DNA from: an uncultured Bacilli bacterium
GTDB taxonomy: Bacteria; Bacillota_I; Bacilli_A; RF39; UBA660
Direction: 5' to 3'
DNA length: 64,000 nucleotides
NCBI GenBank assembly: GCA_910589375.1
Contig: CAJUTK010000003.1
Location: 67,247 to 131,246 of the forward strand
Below the pieces are notes generated by a model, which was given only the letters and a program-made list of their open reading frames with translations, made no database searches and was not told the DNA's origin. Position 1 is the stretch's first letter, and each line of letters opens with the position of its first letter. Position numbers and translations under genes: made by a program. Shown piece by piece: positions 44,404 to 52,667 of the stretch.

Positions 44404-45624
44404 ATGAATAAAAAAAAGAAGCAGAAGAAACTATTTTTTAAAGTATCTTTGATAAGTGTATGCTTAGTAATTCTTTTTTTAGGTTGTTATGGCGGAATAA
44501 AGTATTTTCATTATCACCAAGAAATGAAAAGAATAGAGAATCTTTTAATAGAAAAAGAAGAAAAAGTTTTAAAGCTACAAGAGGAATACTTAATGAAATT
44601 ACAGAATGAAAAAGAGAAATTAGAGAACTCTATTCAAGAAATTAAAGAAAGAGAAAAAAAGTTAGAAGAAGAACTTTCTAAACTCTCTATAGTGGGTGTT
44701 GGAGATTCTGTTATGTTAGGTGCTGTTAGTAATTTATCTAAGAAGTTTCCAAATGGATATTTTGATGCGAAAGTTTCAAGAAGTATCTGGGCAGCACATG
44801 AGATATTATTAGATTTAAAAAGTAAAGATAAATTAAAAGGACCAATTATATTAAACTTAGGTGCTAATGGAGATTGTTCTAAGAAATGTAAAAAACAAAT
44901 TTTAGAAGACTGTGGGGATAGAGATATCTTTTGGGTAACTGTTACGAATGATGAAAAGGTACATGTTAATGATAAGATAAAGGATTTAGCGAAACAGAAC
45001 AAAAATCTTCATATTATAGATTGGGAAGAAATATCTAAAAATCATGAAGAATACTTTTATAAAGATGGCATTCATCTTACCAGTAAAGGTAGAACGGCTT
45101 ATACTAATGCAATTACAGATGCTCTTTTAGAAACTATGAAAGAGACTTATCAAAAAGAACAAGAGAAAGTTCAGAAGGAATATAATCAAAATCAAAGAGA
45201 AAAGATTTCCTTTTATGGAAATAGTGCATTTTTCTATTCTTTTGACTTATTAGTAGAAAGTTTTCCTAATGCATTATTCAATATAGATTTAAATATGTCT
45301 TATAGTGATTTAGAGCAAAAATTAAAGAATTCGATTTCAGAAGACAGGCTATCCAATAAAATCGTTGTATCGTTTGATAACAAATCTAATATTCAAAAAT
45401 CAGATTATGAAAAACTAATAGAACTATGTGGAGATAGCGATATTTATATTGTAAAAAATGTTGATATTGAATTAGACTTCCAAGAAGAAAACGTTCATAT
45501 AATAGATTTTTATAAGGAAATAAAAGAGCATAAAGAATATTTATTAAAAGATAAAGTACATTTATCAGAAGAAGGGAATAAAGCACTTATTTCCAGTTTA
45601 AAGGAAGAATTAGGAGTAAAATAA
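44404..45624 (+). CDS. Membrane-anchored protein with two tandem SGNH domains (OatA C-terminal-like)
   Basis: A 406-residue protein: one transmembrane helix (about 11-31), a coiled coil (about 35-92), then an SGNH domain like the extracellular domain of peptidoglycan O-acetyltransferase OatA: 'VGDSVMLGA' (Ser102), 'LNLGANGDC', 'DIFWVTV' and 'KDGIHLTSKGR' (Asp221, His224). A second, diverged copy follows: 'YGNSAFFYS' (Ser274), 'GDSDIYIV', 'KDKVHLSEEGN' (Asp383, His386). The MBOAT half of OatA is missing. Probably acts on peptidoglycan or another surface glycan as acetyltransferase or esterase. The ATG at 44404 has GGAGG upstream; the ATG at 44392 overlaps that site. Confidence 0.75.
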   Translation: MNKKKKQKKLFFKVSLISVCLVILFLGCYGGIKYFHYHQEMKRIENLLIEKEEKVLKLQEEYLMKLQNEKEKLENSIQEIKEREKKLEEELSKLSIVGVGDSVMLGAVSNLSKKFPNGYFDAKVSRSIWAAHEILLDLKSKDKLKGPIILNLGANGDCSKKCKKQILEDCGDRDIFWVTVTNDEKVHVNDKIKDLAKQNKNLHIIDWEEISKNHEEYFYKDGIHLTSKGRTAYTNAITDALLETMKETYQKEQEKVQKEYNQNQREKISFYGNSAFFYSFDLLVESFPNALFNIDLNMSYSDLEQKLKNSISEDRLSNKIVVSFDNKSNIQKSDYEKLIELCGDSDIYIVKNVDIELDFQEENVHIIDFYKEIKEHKEYLLKDKVHLSEEGNKALISSLKEELGVK

Positions 45625-45625
45625 G

Positions 45626-46294
45626 ATGATGAAGTGTGATATTAAATATGTTGGAAAATTAAGAACTGGTATTCCAAAGTATTATTGTAGTGTCCATAAA
45701 TCTTTTGCATCTGATAAAGATGGAAATAAGTTAGATAGTTGTTTATGTAAGTGTAAGGATTTATTTGAGCAATCATTTGACTTGAAGAACAATCCAGTGG
45801 AAAGTATTAAAATAGTCTATGAAAATGTTTTAGAAAATCAAGTTCCTAAGGTGTTTATTAATGAAAAAGAATTTTATGGAGTGTTACTTTATGATAACTC
45901 TATACTACATTATAAAGATTTAGGTGGAATTATGTTATCTCTTTTAAATAATATACCATTAGAGGTTGTAACTTGTAGTCATTGTCAACATTATCACTCA
46001 GATAACGGAAAATTTGCCTATACTCCACATCGAACTCATCTATGTTTATATTGTGGCCATTTATTTCGCGTAAAAGAAAGAAATATAGGAAATGAACTTT
46101 CTATCATTTATGATATTCCAAAGATAAAGTTAGAAAATAATAGTATTTTAGTAGATAAAGTATGCATGGTTGAATATAATTTGTTTTCTGGTGAATTACT
46201 AATAAATGGGGAAGTTGGCAATACTGTTTTTTATGAAAATAAAGGAATTAGTTTAGTAGAGTTTTTAAATCAATGTTTAGAAAATGAGTATTAA
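45626..46294 (+). CDS. Cysteine-rich (zinc-ribbon-like) protein of unknown function
   Basis: A 222-residue soluble protein. It has an N-terminal Cys/His cluster ('KYYCSVHKSFASDKDG', 'SCLCKC') and a central zinc-ribbon-like module 'CSHCQHYHSDNG' and 'THLCLYCGHLFRV', i.e. two CxxC pairs about 24 residues apart. It follows the SGNH gene by one base, so it is probably translated with it. I do not recognise a family. Confidence 0.6.
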   Translation: MMKCDIKYVGKLRTGIPKYYCSVHKSFASDKDGNKLDSCLCKCKDLFEQSFDLKNNPVESIKIVYENVLENQVPKVFINEKEFYGVLLYDNSILHYKDLGGIMLSLLNNIPLEVVTCSHCQHYHSDNGKFAYTPHRTHLCLYCGHLFRVKERNIGNELSIIYDIPKIKLENNSILVDKVCMVEYNLFSGELLINGEVGNTVFYENKGISLVEFLNQCLENEY

Positions 46295-46295
46295 A

Positions 46296-46330
46296 AAAGG
46301 CAAATTGAAAATTCATTTTGCTTTTTTTCT
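46296..46330 (+). terminator. Terminator after the zinc-ribbon-like gene
   Basis: GGCAAATTGAA and the downstream TTCATTTTGCTTTTTTT form a stem (GCAAA/TTTGC core) with T-tract. Confidence 0.65.
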
Positions 46331-46384
46331 ATTTTATCAGACTTTTTTTCTCTTTTGTACGACTATATGGGTGAGGTGAACAAA

Positions 46385-46909
46385 ATGATTAATCAAGAAA
46401 CCTTAAAAGAATTTAACTCGTTATATCAAAAAACTTATAACGATGTTTTAAAGTATATAGTTTGTAAGTGTTCTAATATAGCGGATGCTGAAGATATTTT
46501 ACAAAATGTTTATGTGGAAGTTTATAAGAAATTATTAAAAGGTGAAGAAATTTCCAAAAGTTATTTAATTGGCATTACTAAAAACAAAGTGAAAGATTAT
46601 TATCGATTTCGATATAAAAATAAGATTATTTCTTTTTTTGAAAGAGATGATAACTCTTTTATAGATGCTATTCCTAGTGATGTTGATACCGAAAAAAGTA
46701 TGCTTCTAAAATATGATACAGAATGTGTTTGGAAATATCTAAAGAAAAAGAAAGTAATTGTAGCTAAAATATTTTATCTTTATTTTCATTTAGAACTTAC
46801 TATAAAAGAAATTTCTACTGAATTAGAAGTAACAGAATCCAATGTAAAATATTACCTATATAGAACCTTAAAGGAACTAAATGCTTATTTGGAAAGTGAG
46901 GGGGAATAA
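46385..46909 (+). CDS. ECF-type RNA polymerase sigma factor
   Basis: A 174-residue sigma-70-family protein of the ECF type: region 2 'DAEDILQNVYVEVYKKLL', 'KSYLIGITKNKVKDYYRF', and region 4 'LTIKEISTELEVTESNVKYY'. The ATG at 46385 has GAGGTGA upstream and is preferred to the longer start at 46355. The next gene starts directly after its stop and encodes a membrane protein with the layout of an anti-sigma factor. Regulon and signal unknown. Confidence 0.85.
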   Translation: MINQETLKEFNSLYQKTYNDVLKYIVCKCSNIADAEDILQNVYVEVYKKLLKGEEISKSYLIGITKNKVKDYYRFRYKNKIISFFERDDNSFIDAIPSDVDTEKSMLLKYDTECVWKYLKKKKVIVAKIFYLYFHLELTIKEISTELEVTESNVKYYLYRTLKELNAYLESEGE

Positions 46910-47608
46910 ATGTCTAAAAAGACAATTAAGAATATTTTCAATGAAAAATTAAATAAAGAAAAGATGCATGAAAATATTATGAAAAAAATAGAAGGGAAGA
47001 AAGAAAATAGAATGAAAAATGTATTTAAAATAGCAGTACCAACTTTAGTGGCACTTATTATTTGTGGAATAACTTTTCTAAATGAAACGAAAACAAATAC
47101 TCAATTAAAAGGGGATGTGTCAAGTAAAATAGAAGAAAATAATATTAGTATTAATCAAATAGATGATGCTGGTGCCCCTAAAATAGATGGTGCTTTAGAA
47201 AGATTAGATGTACAGGAAAATTATTTTAATATTCCAGATTTTGAAGTATTATCAGATTTATCTTTACCTAAAGATATGAATAAGGTTGGTGGAGAAAAAT
47301 TATTTGGAAGAAGTGATAAAAATTCTAAAGTTTATGATAAATTAGTACAATATCAATTTCATTATTTTAATGAAGACAATACTAGAAATATTACAGTAGC
47401 ATTCTCTGATACTAATAAACCAGTTAGGGATTATAGATTACCTGATAGTGGAAAAATATCTACTATTCATGGTGTAACATTAAAATTATACCAATATAAA
47501 GATATTTACATGACAGAGTTCCAATATAAAGGTTATAATTTTGATATTGAAACGTCAGGAATTACAGAAAAAGAGTTTATAAAGTTCTTAGAATCTTTAA
47601 TAAAATAA
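46910..47608 (+). CDS. Putative membrane anti-sigma factor
   Basis: A 232-residue protein: basic, helical cytoplasmic N-terminus (about 1-38), one transmembrane helix (about 39-58) and an external domain (about 60-232) with no recognised family. Its start codon follows the sigma factor stop with no gap, a strong sign of a sigma/anti-sigma pair. The external part would sense envelope stress. Function by position; no ZAS zinc motif is visible. Confidence 0.7.
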   Translation: MSKKTIKNIFNEKLNKEKMHENIMKKIEGKKENRMKNVFKIAVPTLVALIICGITFLNETKTNTQLKGDVSSKIEENNISINQIDDAGAPKIDGALERLDVQENYFNIPDFEVLSDLSLPKDMNKVGGEKLFGRSDKNSKVYDKLVQYQFHYFNEDNTRNITVAFSDTNKPVRDYRLPDSGKISTIHGVTLKLYQYKDIYMTEFQYKGYNFDIETSGITEKEFIKFLESLIK

Positions 47609-47613
47609 AAAGG

Positions 47614-47655
47614 AAAGCAAATCGTATTTCAGATTTGCTTTTTTATTGGTATAAT
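47614..47655 (+). terminator. Terminator with abutting extended -10 promoter
   Basis: 10-bp stem AAAGCAAATC / GATTTGCTTT then TTT; TGGTATAAT follows (TATAAT 47650-47655), 20 bases before the MGMT-like ATG. Confidence 0.85.
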
Positions 47656-47675
47656 AAATGTATCAGGTGAATGAT

Positions 47676-47993
47676 ATGCATAGAAAAGTATTAGATGAGG
47701 AACTTATTTATTTGGTATTATCGGTAGTAGAAGAAATACCGATTGGTTTTGTTTCTACTTATGGTCAAATCGCAGCTTTAATAGGAAGACCTAAAAATGC
47801 TAGACTAGTTGGTAAAATACTTTCCATGTCAGAATATTTTGGAAAATATCCTTGTCATAGAGTAGTAGACCATAGTGGTAGAGTTGCACCTCATTTCAAG
47901 GAACAAAAGCGATTGTTACAAGAAGAAGGTATCACTTTTAGAGATGAAAATCATGTAGATATCAAAAAACATAAATGGAAAATAGAGGGATAG
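47676..47993 (+). CDS. MGMT/alkyltransferase-like DNA repair protein
   Basis: A 105-residue protein made only of the DNA-binding, active-site domain of methylguanine methyltransferases. 'PIGFVSTYGQIAALIGRP' and 'ARLVGKIL' are the helix-turn-helix and arginine finger region; 'YPCHRVVDHSGRV' keeps the alkyl-acceptor Cys. The N-terminal domain of Ogt is missing. Because Cys is retained it may still remove alkyl groups, unlike ATL proteins, which have Trp there. Start at 47676 has AGGTGA upstream. Confidence 0.85.
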   Translation: MHRKVLDEELIYLVLSVVEEIPIGFVSTYGQIAALIGRPKNARLVGKILSMSEYFGKYPCHRVVDHSGRVAPHFKEQKRLLQEEGITFRDENHVDIKKHKWKIEG

Positions 47994-47994
47994 T

Positions 47995-48462
47995 ATGAAT
48001 ATATATGATATTTTAAATCAGTTGAATATTTCTTATGAAGAAGTTAGTCATAAAGCGATTTATTCCTATGAAGATGCTTTAAAAGAAAATATTGCCAGTA
48101 AAATAGATGGAGTAGAATGTAAAAATCTATTTGTAAAAAGTAAAACAAAATACTATTTAATTTTTATAGAAGCGAATAAAAAAGCAGATTTAAAGGCACT
48201 ATCTACGAAAGTAGAAGATAGTAGATTAGTATTTGCTAGTGAGGAAGAATTAAAAAACATTCTAAATCTAGAAGTTGGGAGTGTAACACCACTTGGAATT
48301 ATAAATGATAAGAATAATTTAGTTACTATTTTATTAGATAAGGAATTAATAGGACAAAAAGTGTTGTTGCACCCTAATGTGAATACGAAAACCATTTCTA
48401 TTACATTAGAAGATTTAATAAAATTTATAGAAAATAGAAATCATAGTTATCTGTTATTTTAA
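47995..48462 (+). CDS. ProX/YbaK-type prolyl-tRNA editing deacylase
   Basis: A 155-residue YbaK/ProX family protein. 'CKNLFVKSKTKYYLIFIEAN', 'GSVTPLGIINDKNN' and 'HPNVNTKTISIT' are the signature blocks; the Lys in 'FVKSK' is the conserved editing-site lysine. It would hydrolyse misacylated tRNA(Pro) such as Ala-tRNA(Pro) in trans. It starts one base after the MGMT gene stop, so the two share a transcript. Confidence 0.85.
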   Translation: MNIYDILNQLNISYEEVSHKAIYSYEDALKENIASKIDGVECKNLFVKSKTKYYLIFIEANKKADLKALSTKVEDSRLVFASEEELKNILNLEVGSVTPLGIINDKNNLVTILLDKELIGQKVLLHPNVNTKTISITLEDLIKFIENRNHSYLLF

Positions 48463-48472
48463 AGGAGGATTT

Positions 48473-48817
48473 ATGGAAGTAATAAAATATGAAAAGGCTG
48501 AAAGAGGAAAGAATAGTGAAGTATGTAGTACGTTAGAATATTCGTTTAAAGATTTGGATATTGATGTGGGAGTAGCAGTTATTACAGGTAGATTTCCAGA
48601 TACTGGATATTGTATGAATTTAGAAAGTAAAGAATTAATTTATGTATTAGAAGGTACTGGAAAGATTTGTTTTGAAGATAAAGAAGTAGAATTTTCTAAA
48701 GATGATGCCATTTTAATTCAAAGGGAAGAAAAGTATTATTGGGATACAGAATATGCTAAAGTTACGATGACATGTACACCAGCATGGAGTAGTGAGCAGC
48801 ACATTTTAATTCCTTAA
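48473..48817 (+). CDS. Cupin-domain protein
   Basis: A 114-residue single-domain cupin. 'ELIYVLEGTGKICFEDKEVE' and 'DDAILIQREEKYYWD' form the two cupin motifs, but the usual metal-binding HxH pair is not seen (tyrosine and glutamate occupy those places), so a metal site is doubtful. Third gene of the 47676-48817 operon (SD AAAGGAGG). Ligand unknown. Confidence 0.7.
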   Translation: MEVIKYEKAERGKNSEVCSTLEYSFKDLDIDVGVAVITGRFPDTGYCMNLESKELIYVLEGTGKICFEDKEVEFSKDDAILIQREEKYYWDTEYAKVTMTCTPAWSSEQHILIP

Positions 48818-48904
48818 TGTTAAAAATCTTTGCGTAAGTTCCATAAAAAATTGGTGAAGTTATCATTTCAGAAAATAGTATAATTTTTGTGAGAGGAGAA
48901 ATTT

Positions 48905-49321
48905 ATGTTTGAGAGGGAAAATCCTAACTATATTCCTACAGAATATAGTATGCAAGAGTATATAAATAACGCTTTATGGAATGATTTTTGTAAATATATG
49001 AAAAGCGCATATAGGGTAATTCCTAAGTTTGAGTTTAGTAAATGTAGTTGGGAATATGGATGGAATGTAAAATTCAAAAAAGGAAATAAGAATTTATGTA
49101 CTTTGTATCCAAGAGAAGGTTATTTTACTATTTTAGTTGTTATTGGCCCAAAAGAAAAAGAATTATTGGAAGAAATACTATTTTCCTTTAGTCCTGAGAT
49201 AAAACAAATTTATGAAAAAACGGAAGAGGGAAATCATCAAAAATGGCTTATGATTGATTTAGAAGATAATGATAAAAGATATGAAGATGTAAAAAGAATA
49301 CTGGATATTAGAAATAATTAA
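48905..49321 (+). CDS. DUF3788 family protein
   Basis: A 138-residue soluble protein fitting DUF3788: 'LWNDFCKYMKSAYRVIPKFE', 'WEYGWNVKFKKGNKNLCTLY' and 'WLMIDLED' are its usual blocks. No catalytic role is known. It has its own ribosome site (GAGGAG) and a likely promoter TATAAT at 48879-48884. Confidence 0.75.
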   Translation: MFERENPNYIPTEYSMQEYINNALWNDFCKYMKSAYRVIPKFEFSKCSWEYGWNVKFKKGNKNLCTLYPREGYFTILVVIGPKEKELLEEILFSFSPEIKQIYEKTEEGNHQKWLMIDLEDNDKRYEDVKRILDIRNN

Positions 49322-49378
49322 TTATCATTTAAATTTTTATGAATTTAAAAGGAAAAATAATGAGGAGATGTGAGTGTT

Positions 49379-49738
49379 ATGGCAAGAGTATTAAAAACTA
49401 AAAAACTAGAAAATACACGATTAGCAACCAATTATGGTGGTTGGATGTATTGTGATAAGTGTAATGAAAATATAGGATATTTATGTTATTCTACTTATGA
49501 TAAGGTAGAATTAAATTATCTGTGTAATTGTGGAAGTGTTGGCAGAGCTTTATTGGATTTTGAAGATAGTAAAGATGGAAAAGCTTGTAAGGAAGAACTA
49601 ATTATTATAAAAAATAGATTTTGTTGTCCGAAAGACCAGGAACCATTAATTACAATATTGGATAAAAAAGTAGCTAGTTATGAAATGAAGATTACTTGTA
49701 AATCTTGTAGCCAAATATATAAAAAAGAAAAGAAGTAG
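49379..49738 (+). CDS. Small cysteine-rich zinc-ribbon-like protein
   Basis: A 119-residue protein with 'YCDKCNENIGYLCY', 'YLCNCG', 'FCCPKDQE' and 'ITCKSCSQIY', i.e. several CxxC-like pairs that can form one or two zinc ribbons. No family recognised. ATG 49379 lies 11 bases after GAGGAG; the in-frame GTG at 49370 is too close to that site. The next gene starts directly after its stop. Confidence 0.6.
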   Translation: MARVLKTKKLENTRLATNYGGWMYCDKCNENIGYLCYSTYDKVELNYLCNCGSVGRALLDFEDSKDGKACKEELIIIKNRFCCPKDQEPLITILDKKVASYEMKITCKSCSQIYKKEKK

Positions 49739-50220
49739 TGAATAATAAGAGGGATATTTTATTATTTCCAAAGTTTCAGAATGAGAATAAAATAGAGAAT
49801 GTTCGAAAACAATGTGATTGTTTATATGGGATTATAAAGCCACATATCACTGTTGTATTTCCTTTTGATGATAGATTAGTGATGAAGAATTAATAGATTC
49901 TGTAAGAAGTCTTGTAAAAAATAAAAAGAGCTTTTTTGTTAAGTTTGAAGGAATTTCTTATTCGGAAGATGATTATATATTTTTAAATTGTTTAGAGGGA
50001 GAAGAAAACATTGCATGATTTACTTTATAGTAATTTATTAAAGAATCATTTTTCTAATAGAATCTATAAACCTCATATAACTTTAGGCCAAAAAGAAAAT
50101 TGTAAGAATGATATTAATTTATCAGAAACTTTTGAATGTAAAATTGATGCTATTTATATAGAGAAAATAGGTGAAAATGGACAATCTATTATATTAGATA
50201 AAATAAGATTGAAAGGATAG
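49739..50220 (+). pseudogene. 2H phosphoesterase (2'-5' RNA ligase-like) gene with two frameshifts
   Basis: GTG 49739 abuts the previous stop. Frame 1 encodes 'KPHITVVFPFDDRL', the first HxT motif of the 2H phosphoesterase superfamily. The frame is lost at about 49880, continues as 'SDEELIDSVRSLVKNKKSFF', and is lost again near 50010, after which 50011-50220 encodes the second HxT motif, 'YKPHITLGQ'. With both shifts repaired it would be a normal-length protein of about 160 residues acting on cyclic phosphates of RNA or nucleotides. Confidence 0.7.
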
Positions 50221-50231
50221 GAGGGTATACT

Positions 50232-50698
50232 GTGTTAGCAATAAAAAAATTTAGTGAATTAACAGAAAGTGAGTTACATCTTATTAGTGATATTCATTAT
50301 AATCATTGGGTTCAATATAATCCCAAAATGGTAAAAAAGATACGATAGATAAATTTTTAAATATTTATACTAAGAATGAATTGCCATTTGGCATAGTTTT
50401 ATTAGAGAATGATGTAATTATCGGCTTTTGTGTTTTTAAAGTGCAATGTTTAAAAAAATATCCAGAGTTTACTCCTTGGATATCAGATGTTATGATATTA
50501 GAACCATTCCGCGGAAAAGGGTATGGAAGAAAGTTAGTAGGATATGCAGAAAATGTATTAAAACAACTTGGTTATAAATATGCTTACTTGTGGACAGATC
50601 AAGCTCCTGATTTTTATAAAAAAATAGGTTTTTCTTATAAACAGGAAGTAGAAAAAAATGAAGGTGGATTTGGTCAATTGTTTTATAAGAATCTTTAA
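50232..50698 (+). pseudogene. GNAT acetyltransferase gene with one frameshift
   Basis: Starts at GTG 50232 after GGAGGGT ('LAIKKFSELTESELHLISDI'), stays open to about 50325, and then needs one extra base in a short A run (CCCAAAATGG) to join the downstream frame that ends at 50698. The downstream part is a clear GNAT domain: 'PWISDVMILEPFRGKGYGRK' (acetyl-CoA loop) and 'APDFYKKIGFSYKQE'. Single-base loss or sequencing error. Confidence 0.7.
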
Positions 50699-50721
50699 AA
50701 ATAATGTAGAAGGAGAATATT

Positions 50722-51003
50722 ATGGTAGTAGTAAAAGAAAAAGTAGAATCAAGATGTGGTATTTGTTGTAGTCAGTGTCATTTTCAAGAAGAAGTAAATT
50801 GTAAAGGATGCACTCATATTTCTAAACCTTTTTGGGGAGAATCTTGCCCTGTTAAAAGTTGTTGTGAAGAAAAAGACTTAGAATGTTGTGGGGAATGTTC
50901 AGAATTTCCTTGCGACTTATTAAATTCTTTTGCGTATGATGAAAAGCAAGGGGATAATGGACTTAGAATTGAAAATTGTAAAAGTTGGTGTGGGAGAGAA
51001 TAA
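50722..51003 (+). CDS. DUF3795 cysteine-rich protein
   Basis: A 93-residue protein with 13 cysteines: 'SRCGICCSQCHFQEEVNCKG' at the N-terminus, 'CPVKSCCEEKDLECCGECSE' in the middle and 'FPCDLLN'. This is the DUF3795 pattern, a probable metal-binding protein of anaerobes. SD AGAAGGAG. Its stop abuts the GTG of the next gene. Confidence 0.8.
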   Translation: MVVVKEKVESRCGICCSQCHFQEEVNCKGCTHISKPFWGESCPVKSCCEEKDLECCGECSEFPCDLLNSFAYDEKQGDNGLRIENCKSWCGRE

Positions 51004-51423
51004 GTGAATTTAAAGAAAATAGAGAAATTTATTAATAAGCAAACAGTTAGTTTTATTTGTTCTGTTGACGAAGAAGGGTATCCAAATGTAAAGGCTATGC
51101 TGAAGCCAAGAATTAGAAATGGTATAAAAGAATTTTACTTTAGTACCAATACTTCTTCCATGAGGGTACGCCAATATCAAGAAAATCCAAATGCCAGTAT
51201 ATACTTTTATCATAAAGGATTAGTAAAATATGTTGGTGTTATGTTAAAAGGAAAAATGGAAGTTTTAACAGATCAAGAAATAAAAAATAAGTTATGGAGA
51301 AAAGGCGATACCATGTTTTATAAAAATGGAGTAACCGATTCTGATTACTGTGTTTTAAAGTTTACTGCTATAAGTGGCAGATATTATTGTGATTTAAAAA
51401 CAGAAAGTTTTGAAATAAAATAG
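51004..51423 (+). CDS. Pyridoxamine 5'-phosphate oxidase-like flavoprotein
   Basis: A 139-residue split-barrel flavin-binding protein of the general-stress-protein-26 type: 'VSFICSVDEEGYPNVKAML', 'FYFSTNTSSMRVRQYQENPN' and 'YVGVMLKGKMEVLTD'. Such proteins bind FMN or F420-like cofactors; substrate unknown. GTG start directly after the DUF3795 stop indicates coupling. Confidence 0.8.
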   Translation: MNLKKIEKFINKQTVSFICSVDEEGYPNVKAMLKPRIRNGIKEFYFSTNTSSMRVRQYQENPNASIYFYHKGLVKYVGVMLKGKMEVLTDQEIKNKLWRKGDTMFYKNGVTDSDYCVLKFTAISGRYYCDLKTESFEIK

Positions 51424-51513
51424 AGTAAATTATAAATTGTAATGTAAAATAAATCTATTGAAAGAATAAAATTTTTGTGATATATTGTGAATGTTAAAAA
51501 AGGAGGAGATATT

Positions 51514-51852
51514 ATGAGTAAAAAAGTATTTGAAGTTCCAAGTGGAGAAGAATTATTTGCTAAGGTATCAGGAGATTGTTGGAAGATGCCAAAATTAAGC
51601 ATTAACAGACAGGTTTCTGGAAAGTATTATTTTACAGATAAGCGTATTGCCTTTTTAGCCTCTGGTCTTATTGGAACAGAAAGTGTAAGCTTTGAAATTG
51701 AAATGAAAGATATAGAGAGTGTTAAAACTTGTACGACACCACCATTCTTTCCTTTTGGTATTTTAATTACTATGAAAAATGGAGATAAATATAAACTTTC
51801 TATTTTTAAACGTAAGAAATATTATGAATGGATTAAAAATCATTTATCTTAA
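51514..51852 (+). CDS. Small PH/GRAM-like domain protein
   Basis: A 112-residue protein: 'GKYYFTDKRIAFLASGLIG', 'SFEIEMKDIESVKTC', 'GILITMKNGDKYKLSIFKRK' fit the bacterial PH or GRAM-like fold. A related broken gene lies at 55289. Ligand and role unknown. ATG 51514 follows AAGGAGGAG; the start at 51487 is rejected because that site lies inside it. Confidence 0.65.
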   Translation: MSKKVFEVPSGEELFAKVSGDCWKMPKLSINRQVSGKYYFTDKRIAFLASGLIGTESVSFEIEMKDIESVKTCTTPPFFPFGILITMKNGDKYKLSIFKRKKYYEWIKNHLS

Positions 51853-51860
51853 TTGTTTTA

Positions 51861-51897
51861 GCAAGTCATTATTATGATTTGCTTTTTATGTTATAAT
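51861..51897 (+). terminator. Terminator with abutting extended -10 promoter
   Basis: Stem GCAAGTCAT / ATGATTTGC (one G-T pair) followed by TTTTT; TGTTATAAT follows (TATAAT 51892-51897). Confidence 0.8.
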
Positions 51898-52030
51898 AGA
51901 CATAGTAATATAAATTAAGAGAAATATAATGGAAAAGTATTTTATAAAGAAATTTATTCATTCAACTTCTAGTTCGTGTTCTATTTCTTAGTTTTCAGGT
52001 ATATTTAAATTAGGAAAGGAGAAAAACTAT

Positions 52031-52639
52031 ATGGATCAGATAAAGATAGGGAAATTTATCAGTTCTAAAAGAAAAGAAAAAAATATTACGCAGAGTAAAT
52101 TAGCTGAAATGTTAAATATAACAGATAGAGCTATTTCCAAATGGGAGAACGGCATCTGTTTACCTGACGCTAGTACGATGCCTCTTTTATGTGAAATACT
52201 TGGTATTACTATAAATGATCTATTTAGTGGTGAATTGGTAGATATGAAAGATAATGAAAAAAGATTAGAAAAAAATTTATTAGAGATGACAAAATTGAAA
52301 GAGCAAAGAGATAGAGAACTCTTATCTATGGAAATATTTATTGGTATTCTGGTATCTATTATAATGCTTACTTGCATTTTTGTAGCTTCTTTTGTTGAAC
52401 TATCCGATTGGCTAAGGGTAATACTTATTATTGTTGGAATTATCCCCTTTGCTATGGGAATTGGTTATGCCATTAGGATTGAGCAGATAGCAGGTTATTA
52501 TGAGTGTAATCATTGCCAATATAAATATGTACCATTATATAAAAGTGTATTCTTTGCTCAACATATCAATAGAAATAGGAAAATGAAATGTCCTAAATGT
52601 CATCAGAAAACTTGGCATAAAAAAGTATTAACAAAGTAA
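52031..52639 (+). CDS. Membrane XRE regulator with C-terminal zinc ribbon
   Basis: A 202-residue protein: helix-turn-helix in residues 1-68 ('NITDRAISKWENGICLPDA'), a coiled linker, two transmembrane helices (about 101-120 and 126-148) and a C-terminal zinc ribbon ('YECNHCQYKY', 'KCPKCHQKTW'). It begins 'MDQIKIGKFI'. The ABC ATPase and permease genes follow within 28 bases, so it probably controls that exporter. The 5' side (51898-52030) holds only a short remnant frame. SD AAAGGAG. Confidence 0.8.
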   Translation: MDQIKIGKFISSKRKEKNITQSKLAEMLNITDRAISKWENGICLPDASTMPLLCEILGITINDLFSGELVDMKDNEKRLEKNLLEMTKLKEQRDRELLSMEIFIGILVSIIMLTCIFVASFVELSDWLRVILIIVGIIPFAMGIGYAIRIEQIAGYYECNHCQYKYVPLYKSVFFAQHINRNRKMKCPKCHQKTWHKKVLTK

Positions 52640-52667
52640 TAAAAATACAATCGAAATAGGAGTTTAT

